DNA of 7,861 bases from Calditrichota bacterium. Its GTDB lineage: Bacteria; Calditrichota; Calditrichia; RBG-13-44-9. Position 1 is the first letter of the stretch. Every line of letters starts with the position of its first letter. The DNA is taken from NCBI GenBank assembly GCA_024276455.1, contig JAJRXE010000206.1, positions 1-7,861 on the forward strand. The letters are read 5' to 3'. The notes beneath the pieces were generated by a model. The model was not told the origin of the DNA. It saw only the letters and a program-made list of their open reading frames with translations, and searched no databases. The position numbers and the translations under genes were made by a program. This document shows, piece after piece, positions 1 through 6,047 of the stretch.

Positions 1-2
1 AC

Positions 3-1676
3 TACCGACACGAAATCTACGGCACGTTCAAACTGATTTACAAACCCATTCCCACCCTCAAAATTAACTACAGCTTTTTAGGAAATCGCTTTCGCTACCG
101 GTACTACAACCACCTGTTCAAATACAATCCCGACGGAGACGTGACCAACTACGAGTACGGCTACACCAATCGGATTACCCTGAATCACACCCTCTCTTCG
201 CGCACGTTTTACACTCTGAAAGTTTCCCGCTACAACTTCGATTTCAAATCGTACCTGTACGAAGATCCCAACGATCCGCACTACGTGAACCCCCAGATTT
301 TAAGAGACCGGGAGGACGCCTTCAGCTTTTTGACCGGGGGCACCAATATGACCCACTTTTACCGTTCCACCCGGGTGGATATCCTCAAATTCGACCTGAC
401 TTCCCAGATTACCAAAATTCATCAGGTTAAACTGGGGGTGGAAAGCAAGTGGAACCGGATTCACATTGAAAGTTTTGAGGCAAAATACAAGGGGCAGGAA
501 GGAGGCGGCATTTTTAATCCGACCGCTTTCTTCAACAGGGGGGAATACACCCACGAGCCGCTGGAACTGGCCGCTTACATTCAGGACAAGATTGAGCTGC
601 AGAACATGACCGTGAACGCCGGGCTGCGCTACGACTATTTCGATTCCCGCGGCATTGTCCCCAAAGACCTGCGTGACCCGGAAAACGTGTACCGACCGGC
701 TCCTGACCCCTACCGTGACGCCACCCCCAAGCACCAGTTCAGTCCCCGAATCGGGATCGCCTTTCCCATTTCGGCCAGCGGGGTGATTCACACTTCCTAC
801 GGCCATTTTTTCCAGATCCCGCCCTACGAATACCTGTTTTTAAATCCCCGTTTTGCGGTGGCACCCGGTGGACTGAACACCATCATGGGGAATGCCGACC
901 TGAAACCGCAATCCACCATTATTTACGAAATCGGGTTGCAACTGGAATTCTTCAATCAGATTAGCATGGACGTAACCGGCTACTACAAGGACGCCCGCAA
1001 TCTGCTGGGCACGAGGATTTACGAGACCTACGTGTTGGGCGACCGTTACGCCCGCTACGAGAACCGCGATTACGGCAACATCCGGGGAATCACCTTTTCG
1101 CTGAACAAACGTCCGACTCCGGCCGATCACATCACGATTTCCTTCGATTACACCTTCCAGATTGCGGAAGGCAACGCTTCGGATCCCAATCACGAGTTCT
1201 ACAACCAGCAGTCCGATCCGCCCAAGAAAAGCAATATTCAGGTGGTACCGCTCAATTGGGACCAGCGCCACACGATCAATCTTTCCGCCTCTTACCACAA
1301 TCCCCGGCTGTTCAGCCTGGGGATCATCGGACAATTTCAGAGCGGTCTCCCCTACACGCCGGCCATTCAGAGCATGGAGACCACTTTCGAAAACAGTGGA
1401 CGGAAACCGTTTAACTACACGGTGGATTTACGGGCAGCGAAAAATTTCACCCTCTGGAAAAGACATTTCAACGTTTTCCTGAAGGTTTACAACCTGTTCG
1501 ACCGCAAGAACGAACTGGATGTGTACAGCGACACCGGACGGGCCGGATACTCTCTGGTCAGTCATTACATCGGAGAGCGCAACGCACACGTGAATACGCT
1601 GGATGAGTGGCTGAAGCGGCCGGATTTTTACTCCGAACCCCGCAAAGTATTCTTTGGTCTGGAAGTTAAATTGTAA
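3..1676 (+). CDS. TonB-dependent receptor, C-terminal beta-barrel part (5' truncated by window edge)
   Basis: Outer-membrane barrel of a TonB-dependent receptor, which in this family imports a bound ligand using energy from TonB-ExbBD. The frame is open from the first complete codon at position 3 to TAA at 1674-1676, giving about 557 visible residues; the GTG at 141 is internal, not the start. Seen in sequence: alternating aromatic/polar barrel strands rich in Tyr, Phe and Arg; a block SPRIGIAFPIS (741-773) followed by a strand ending SYGHFFQIP; the motif GNADLKP (888-908), a typical form of the NxDLKPE signature of these barrels; and a C-terminal NLFDRKNELDVY block with last residues FFGLEVKL, matching a terminal barrel strand. 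The plug domain, TonB box and signal peptide would lie upstream of the window. It is followed after 22 nt by the secreted-protein gene, suggesting co-transcription. The ligand cannot be told from this part. Confidence 0.9.
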   Translation, partial: YRHEIYGTFKLIYKPIPTLKINYSFLGNRFRYRYYNHLFKYNPDGDVTNYEYGYTNRITLNHTLSSRTFYTLKVSRYNFDFKSYLYEDPNDPHYVNPQILRDREDAFSFLTGGTNMTHFYRSTRVDILKFDLTSQITKIHQVKLGVESKWNRIHIESFEAKYKGQEGGGIFNPTAFFNRGEYTHEPLELAAYIQDKIELQNMTVNAGLRYDYFDSRGIVPKDLRDPENVYRPAPDPYRDATPKHQFSPRIGIAFPISASGVIHTSYGHFFQIPPYEYLFLNPRFAVAPGGLNTIMGNADLKPQSTIIYEIGLQLEFFNQISMDVTGYYKDARNLLGTRIYETYVLGDRYARYENRDYGNIRGITFSLNKRPTPADHITISFDYTFQIAEGNASDPNHEFYNQQSDPPKKSNIQVVPLNWDQRHTINLSASYHNPRLFSLGIIGQFQSGLPYTPAIQSMETTFENSGRKPFNYTVDLRAAKNFTLWKRHFNVFLKVYNLFDRKNELDVYSDTGRAGYSLVSHYIGERNAHVNTLDEWLKRPDFYSEPRKVFFGLEVKL

Positions 1677-1684
1677 CTTAAAAT

Positions 1685-1700
1685 ATCGGATTTACCCGAT
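1685..1700 (+). promoter_or_regulatory. Small inverted repeat over the start codon of the secreted-protein gene
   Basis: ATCGG at 1685-1689 and CCGAT at 1696-1700 are perfect reverse complements with a 6-nt loop, and the right arm includes the first two bases of the ATG at 1699. In RNA this could form a short hairpin over the initiation site. No Shine-Dalgarno-like purine run is visible upstream. Five base pairs is short enough to arise by chance, so a regulatory role is only a possibility. Confidence 0.2.
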
Positions 1701-4700
1701 GAAGTACATTAAATCTGGTTTCACCCTGTTAATTGTTTTTCTAAGCGTTTCCCTGCTTGCACAAGTCAACGTGCCGCCGGAGATGCGGGGCGATCGTAAA
1801 TATCGCAAGGAAGGCATTCACAACGGGAACCTGGTAGAAACGCTTTTTTACAATTTCGGCGAGGTGGCCTGGTGGGGCCGCCAGCCGTCCGGTGTCTGGC
1901 CCAAAGGGACCAATCACTCCTACATGGACGGGATCACGCCCATTGTGGTGACCCAGGTAATTAATGGCCACGGCGACACCCTCTACATTTGTGAAGCGGG
2001 CTACCGAGAATTGATGGACATATCGCCGGAGGGCGTAGAGCGGGGCTGGCAGCCACGGCCCGGCTATGCCAATCCCCTGCAGGACAAAATCGCCATGAGT
2101 GACGATCCCAACTCCTGGCCGGACAGCTGGCCGGACAAGGATGCGAGCTGGAATGGTTTCTGGAACGGTTACTTCGGGAAGCGCACCAATGCCGACCAGG
2201 AGAGTTTCTTCGTCATGGATGACCAGGCCGACGACGGGCAGGATTTTTACCCCGACTCCACCGACCACACCCGTCGGGGGCTGGCCCTGCGCGTGGGGGT
2301 GCGCGGGTTTCAATGGTCTAACGTGCTGGCGGAAGACCTGATTTTCTGGCATTACGACATCACCAACGAAGGAACCACCACCTACCAGAAAATGATTTTC
2401 GGCATGTACGTGGATGTGGGGGTGGGCGGTCAGTTCGATTCCAATGACGACAACGCCTCTTTTGACTTGCAGAACGACATTACCTATTCCTGGGACACCA
2501 ACGGTATTGGACAGGGCGGCTGGGGACCGACCGGTTACTGCGGATACGCCTTCCTGGAGAGTCCCGGTAATCCCTTCAACCGGATTGACGACGACGGCGA
2601 CGGTGAACCGGGGAGCCCGGTGGTTACTGAAAACATGATTCAGGGGGAAATTCCCGAAAACGGCGTGGACGACAACGGCAACGGACTGATTGACGAGGCG
2701 GAACTGCACCTCGGTTTCAAATACGCCGATGGAATAGACAACAACGGCGACGGGCGCATTGACGAAATGATTGACGAGCGACGAGACGACCTGATTGACA
2801 ACAATCTGAACTGGGATCCCGAGCGGGACGACGTGGGTGAAGACGGCGTGGCGGGCACCGGAGATCGGGGCGAAGGCGACGGGGTTCCCACCCCCGGCGA
2901 ACCGCACTTCGACGCCACCGACAAAGACGAGTCCGATCAGATTGGTCTGACCGCTTTCGACGTCTTTTACATCGGAACCGGGGTCGCTTTTTACAAGGAC
3001 AAGGAAATCTGGGACCGCATCTCCTACAGTCACTTCGACACCCAGCTCCAGAACGGCAATATTGCCTTTCTGTATGGTTCGGGGCTTTTTCCCCTCCAGC
3101 CGCTCCAGACCGAGCGCTTTTCGGTCTGTCTGGTGTTTGGCGAAAACCTGGAAGACATCAAGCGCAACAAACAAACGGTGCAGCAGATTTACAACAACAA
3201 CTACAATTTTGCCCGGCCGCCGGACAAACCGCACGTCTGGGCAGTGGCGGGCGACAAGAAGGTGACCCTGTACTGGGACGATCGGGCGGAAAAAAGCTAC
3301 GACCCTTTCTCCGACCCACCCTACGATTTCGAAGGATACAAAATTTACAAAAGCACTGATCCGGGCTTTCTGGATGCCCGCATCGTGACCAATGCCTTCG
3401 GAGAGAAGACCTTTCTGAAACCGGTGGCCCAGTTCGATATTCGCAACGACGTGGAAGGCTTCTTCCCGCTGGATTACCAGGGCATTAAAATTTACATGGG
3501 AGACAACAAGGGACTGCGTCACTCCTGGACGGACACGGACGTCATTAACGGTAAAACCTACTACTACGCAGTCGTTTCCTACGACCGCGGTAATCCGGAG
3601 CTCAATATGTTCCCCTCCGAGTGCAGCCGGGTGATTGTGCGGGACATTAACGGGAATGTAAAACTGGATGTCAACACGGTGGAAGTGACGCCCCAGGCGC
3701 CGGCGGCAGGCTACCGGGAGGGCGGTTTGCAGAATTCTGTGGAGCACGTTTCCGGATTTGCCACCGGCAACGTCTGGGTGGATGTGCTGGATCCCCTGCT
3801 GGTGCCGGAGGGCAAGACCTTCCGGGTGGAATTCGACGACACCACCCACCGGGACAGCATCAGTTACAATCTGGTGGACGTGACCGATCCCGCTGCGCCG
3901 GACACCATTGTTACCCGCTCTTTTAACGTGCGCGGCGAAGACACCAATCCGGTGTTCGACGGTATGCGTCTGTTTGTCTTCACCGACAGCATCGAGTGGG
4001 ACAGCCACAACTCCGGCTGGATTCAGGGCCATTCCAATCTGCCGATCAGTGTGGAACACCGCTACCACTTTCCGCAGCGGCGCCCCGGTTACCCCTCCAG
4101 TTACGAAATCCGCTTCGGAGATCCGGACACCACCTGGTGGTACGTTCCCCGCTTTCCGGTCAATTTCTCCGTCTGGGACGTTTACGAGAACCGCAAAGTG
4201 CTTTTTGCTCTGGAAGAGCCCAATGAAGCCACCCGGGACAGTCTGGTCTCGCCGGGCGATTACATCCGCATTATCATTAAAGATGGCAACATTCCTCGAG
4301 AAGTGTGGCGGGTCAATTTCCTTTCTCCCTACAATAACGAGGAACCCATTTTACCGCAGGATGGCGACATTCTTTACATCCAGATTAAAACGCCTTTCCG
4401 CAGCGGCGATGTGTACCGCTTCACCACCCGGGCGGCTCGGGAAGACCGCCAGCTGGCCCGGAGCGAGCTGGACAAAATCGCGGTGGTACCCAATCCCTAC
4501 GTGGTGGCCGCCCGCTGGGAACCGCCCCGCCTGTTTGCCACCGGCCGGGGCGAACGACGGGTGTTTTTCATTCACTTGCCGCGGGTTTGCACCATTCGCA
4601 TCTACACCATTAGCGGCGATCACGTAAAAACCATCGAACACAACTCCACCCTCTTAGACGGGGCGGAAGCCTGGGACCTGACCACCAAGGACGGCCTGGA

Positions 4701-4782
4701 CATTGCGCCGGGAATTTACATTTTTCATGTTGACGCGCCTGGCATCGGGGAAAAAATCGGACGTTTTGCTTTAATCAAGTAA
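1699..4782 (+). CDS. Large secreted multidomain protein with Asp-rich calcium-loop-like segment, FnIII-like region and C-terminal sorting/FlgD-like domain
   Basis: Predicted exported protein of 1027 residues. The ATG at 1699 is chosen because it gives a clean signal peptide (MKYIK, hydrophobic core to about residue 20, likely cleavage after LLA at 21); the upstream GTG at 1654 adds 15 polar residues and overlaps the receptor gene. Order of parts: a Trp-rich N-terminal region (about 33-90, including SGVWPKGTNHSY); a beta-rich region (about 184-244, with LAEDLIFWHYDITNEG); an Asp/Asn/Gly-rich segment (about 296-412) holding EF-hand-like loops at 297, 324 and 347; a fibronectin-III-like module (about 507-632, with GYKIYKS and KTYYYAVVSYDRG); further beta-rich sequence; and a C-terminal domain (about 927-1027) with VVPNPYV, TIRIYTISGDHVKTI, APGIYIFHV and final GRFALIK. 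The last part resembles T9SS type A sorting domains and FlgD-type Ig domains. I recognise the overall type from FCB phyla but no defined function; no catalytic motif is evident. It sits 22 nt after the receptor gene and 13 nt before the PorV-like gene. Confidence 0.85.
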   Translation: MKYIKSGFTLLIVFLSVSLLAQVNVPPEMRGDRKYRKEGIHNGNLVETLFYNFGEVAWWGRQPSGVWPKGTNHSYMDGITPIVVTQVINGHGDTLYICEAGYRELMDISPEGVERGWQPRPGYANPLQDKIAMSDDPNSWPDSWPDKDASWNGFWNGYFGKRTNADQESFFVMDDQADDGQDFYPDSTDHTRRGLALRVGVRGFQWSNVLAEDLIFWHYDITNEGTTTYQKMIFGMYVDVGVGGQFDSNDDNASFDLQNDITYSWDTNGIGQGGWGPTGYCGYAFLESPGNPFNRIDDDGDGEPGSPVVTENMIQGEIPENGVDDNGNGLIDEAELHLGFKYADGIDNNGDGRIDEMIDERRDDLIDNNLNWDPERDDVGEDGVAGTGDRGEGDGVPTPGEPHFDATDKDESDQIGLTAFDVFYIGTGVAFYKDKEIWDRISYSHFDTQLQNGNIAFLYGSGLFPLQPLQTERFSVCLVFGENLEDIKRNKQTVQQIYNNNYNFARPPDKPHVWAVAGDKKVTLYWDDRAEKSYDPFSDPPYDFEGYKIYKSTDPGFLDARIVTNAFGEKTFLKPVAQFDIRNDVEGFFPLDYQGIKIYMGDNKGLRHSWTDTDVINGKTYYYAVVSYDRGNPELNMFPSECSRVIVRDINGNVKLDVNTVEVTPQAPAAGYREGGLQNSVEHVSGFATGNVWVDVLDPLLVPEGKTFRVEFDDTTHRDSISYNLVDVTDPAAPDTIVTRSFNVRGEDTNPVFDGMRLFVFTDSIEWDSHNSGWIQGHSNLPISVEHRYHFPQRRPGYPSSYEIRFGDPDTTWWYVPRFPVNFSVWDVYENRKVLFALEEPNEATRDSLVSPGDYIRIIIKDGNIPREVWRVNFLSPYNNEEPILPQDGDILYIQIKTPFRSGDVYRFTTRAAREDRQLARSELDKIAVVPNPYVVAARWEPPRLFATGRGERRVFFIHLPRVCTIRIYTISGDHVKTIEHNSTLLDGAEAWDLTTKDGLDIAPGIYIFHVDAPGIGEKIGRFALIK
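2581..2937 (+). other. Asp-rich segment with EF-hand-like calcium-binding loops (within the secreted protein)
   Basis: Residues about 295-413 of the secreted protein contain recurring D-x-D/N-x-D/N-G loops. The loop starting at D324 (DDNGNGLIDEAE) fits the 12-position EF-hand pattern: D at 1, N at 3, N at 5, G at 6, I at 8, D at 9, E at 12. The loop at D347 (DNNGDGRIDEMI) fits positions 1, 3, 5, 6, 8 and 9 but lacks the final Glu. The loop at D297 (DDDGDG) fits only the first half. The two better loops are 23 residues apart. Calcium binding is inferred; such loops are also found in dockerin-like and thrombospondin-3-like repeats of secreted proteins. Confidence 0.6.
4477..4782 (+). other. C-terminal beta domain resembling a T9SS type A sorting / FlgD-like domain
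   Basis: Residues about 927-1027 of the secreted protein. Visible pattern: an opening VVPNPYV, a central strand TIRIYTISGDHVKTI, a WDLTTKDG turn, APGIYIFHV, then a final strand ending GRFALIK with lysine as the last residue. This follows the general order PNP - V.IY...G - G.Y - K(L/F).. of type IX secretion C-terminal signals and also of FlgD-type Ig-like domains, which are hard to tell apart by eye. The PorV/PorQ-like gene directly downstream makes the sorting reading more likely. Whether this organism has the full type IX machinery cannot be seen here. Confidence 0.55.
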
Positions 4783-4784
4783 AA

Positions 4785-4799
4785 ATGGTAACACGATGA
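4785..4799 (+). other. Four-codon upstream ORF overlapping the PorV-like start codon
   Basis: An ATG at 4785 opens the reading frame M-V-T-R-stop, and its TGA (4797-4799) overlaps the ATG at 4796 of the PorV-like gene as ATGA. The tiny frame lies wholly within the 13-nt gap plus the overlap. It could couple translation of the downstream gene to ribosomes finishing the secreted-protein gene, but a frame this short easily arises by chance. Confidence 0.2.
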
Positions 4800-5827
4800 A
4801 GAGAGTCGTTTTAACCACATTCATTTTTCTCGCCTTTCTGGCCTCCAATCTGCAGGCCGGACTCTTTGGCGGGCTCACCAAAAGCGGCACCACCACCGCC
4901 CAGTTTCTCAAGATTCAGGTAGGCGCCCGCGCCATTGGAATGGGCGGCGCCTACGTGGCGGCGGCGAACGACCTCAGTGCTATTTACTGGAATCCCGCCG
5001 GACTGGTGCGAGTGGGACGACGCGGGGGAGTCAATTTCGTGCACACCAACTGGCTGGCGGACACCCGGTTCGACTTCGCTGGAGTGGCCATTCGGGCGGG
5101 AGGCGTGGGCACGTTTGCCCTGAGTTTCACCTCCCTTTCCATGCCGGACATGAAAGTACGCACCGAGTTCGAACCGGAAGGCACCGGAGAATTCTTCAGT
5201 GCCATCGACCTGGCCCTGGGCATCAGCTACGCCCGTCGGCTCACCGACCGCTTCAGCGTGGGGTTCAACGCCAAGTACGTGCGCCAACAAATCTGGCACA
5301 TGACCGCTTCCACCCTTGCTTTCGACCTCGGTTTGCTCTTCCGCACCGATTGGGACTGGCTCACCCTGGGGGTCAGTGTCAGCAATTTTGGTCCCAAAAT
5401 GCAATACATGGGCAAGGACGCTTTTGTGAATTACGATTTCAATCCCGAAGAGTACGGCGACAACGCCAATATTTTTGCTAATCTGCAGACCGACCGCTGG
5501 GACTTACCGCTGCTCTTTCGTTTTGGACTGGCAGCGGAGGTGTACAAGGACAATTACAGCCATTTCATCGCCACGGTGGAAGCCCGTCACCCCAACGACA
5601 ACACCGAGAGTATTAGCACCGGCCTGGAATACGGTTTCCGGGAACGTTTTTTCCTGCGCACCGGCTACCAGGCTCTTTTTGAAGAGGAAACAGAACGCGG
5701 GCTCACCTTTGGGGTGGGATTCGTCTATTTCCTAACCAGGGAAGTGCCGTTCGTCCTCGATTACGCTTACGCGGACTGGGGACGTCTAACCAATGTGCAC
5801 CGCTTCTCCCTGGAAATACGGTTTTAA
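4796..5827 (+). CDS. PorV/PorQ-family outer-membrane protein
   Basis: A 343-residue predicted outer-membrane barrel of the PorV/PorQ family, related in fold to FadL-type barrels. In characterised type IX secretion, PorV is an outer-membrane protein that receives exported cargo carrying the C-terminal signal and passes it to the attachment machinery; many FCB genomes carry several paralogues of unproven role. Seen: a signal peptide (MKRVV, hydrophobic core, likely cleavage after SNLQA at 21), then the family's hallmark N-terminal block at residues 43-70 with GARAIGMGGAYVA and SAIYWNPAGL, repeated amphipathic strands, and a terminal strand FSLEIRF ending in Phe as expected for Bam-dependent barrels. 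Length fits the family. It starts 13 nt after the secreted-protein gene with no clear Shine-Dalgarno sequence, consistent with an operon. The family call is firm; a role as partner of the adjacent cargo is inferred. It could instead be a general lipid-uptake-like barrel. Confidence 0.88.
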   Translation: MKRVVLTTFIFLAFLASNLQAGLFGGLTKSGTTTAQFLKIQVGARAIGMGGAYVAAANDLSAIYWNPAGLVRVGRRGGVNFVHTNWLADTRFDFAGVAIRAGGVGTFALSFTSLSMPDMKVRTEFEPEGTGEFFSAIDLALGISYARRLTDRFSVGFNAKYVRQQIWHMTASTLAFDLGLLFRTDWDWLTLGVSVSNFGPKMQYMGKDAFVNYDFNPEEYGDNANIFANLQTDRWDLPLLFRFGLAAEVYKDNYSHFIATVEARHPNDNTESISTGLEYGFRERFFLRTGYQALFEEETERGLTFGVGFVYFLTREVPFVLDYAYADWGRLTNVHRFSLEIRF

Positions 5828-5895
5828 TTTTCAACTAAACGGCGGGGGGTAAAGACAGCAGAGCAGGAAAAGTCAGTTTGAATTTGAACGAAATG

Positions 5896-5937
5896 GCATA
5901 AAGCATAAGGTATTGGGCGTAAAGAATTTTGGTAAGA
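5896..5937 (+). repeat. Degenerate 7-bp direct repeats, consensus GCATAAR
   Basis: Read in steps of seven from 5896, the sequence gives GCATAAA, GCATAAG, GTATTGG, GCGTAAA, GAATTTT and GGTAAGA. Units 1, 2 and 4 are close matches, unit 6 is a weaker match, and all are in strict 7-bp phase. This could be a decayed simple-sequence array, a cluster of protein-binding sites or part of a dispersed intergenic repeat. The sequence alone does not say which. Confidence 0.45.
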
Positions 5938-5960
5938 TTTTTTAAGCAGAATTTTTAAGA
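5935..5960 (+). repeat. 13-bp AT-rich tandem duplication
   Basis: AGATTTTTTAAGC (5935-5947) is followed directly by AGAATTTTTAAGA (5948-5960); the copies match at 11 of 13 positions. The AT-rich content upstream of the GH94 gene could aid promoter function. It may also be simple slippage. Confidence 0.45.
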
Positions 5961-5977
5961 AAAAGTATTTGGGGTCA

Positions 5978-5992
5978 TTCGCGTATTTCGCG
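5978..5992 (+). repeat. TTCGCG direct repeat with 9-bp period
   Basis: TTCGCG occurs at 5978-5983 and again at 5987-5992, within ATTCGCGTATTTCGCGGG. Because CGCG is its own reverse complement, the two CGCG cores could also pair as a 4-bp stem around a 5-nt loop. It lies 55 nt before the GH94 ATG, where an operator or a dispersed intergenic element could sit. Function is unknown. Confidence 0.35.
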
Positions 5993-6047
5993 GGTAACAA
6001 TAAACTTAGCTGATTGCGGTTTGAATAAAGGGAAACGAGCTTTTCAC

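Larger units (their letters stand above)
5828..6047 (+). other. Intergenic spacer with degenerate short repeats, no gene
   Basis: About 220 nt separate the PorV-like stop from the GH94 ATG. No plausible protein, tRNA or stable hairpin-plus-T-run terminator is seen. It contains a tandem TTTGAA pair (5877-5888), heptad-like repeats (5896-5937), a 13-bp AT-rich duplication (5935-5960) and a TTCGCG direct repeat (5978-5992). It must hold the end of the upstream transcript and probably the GH94 promoter, but I cannot point to convincing -35/-10 or Bacteroidota-type -33/-7 boxes. Confidence 0.6.

Noticed and set aside
1654..1698. GTG start at 1654 for the secreted protein
   Set aside because: It would overlap the receptor gene and put 15 mostly polar residues before a clean signal peptide that begins at the ATG at 1699.
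1741..4068. 775-codon open frame on the minus strand opposite the secreted-protein gene
   Set aside because: Its translation has no signal peptide or recognisable domain and it mirrors the codon pattern of the well-supported plus-strand gene. Long antisense frames are common opposite genes of this composition.
5828..5880. Transcription terminator after the PorV-like gene
   Set aside because: A G-rich run (5851-5859) and short A/T stretches are present, but I find no stable stem followed by a T-run.
6021..6047. TTG start at 6021 for the GH94 protein
   Set aside because: It adds nine residues not expected in the family, whose conserved part starts soon after the ATG at 6048.
5828..6047. CRISPR array or tRNA in the spacer
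   Set aside because: The repeats are only 7-13 bp, degenerate and without spacers of constant size, and no cloverleaf-forming sequence is seen.
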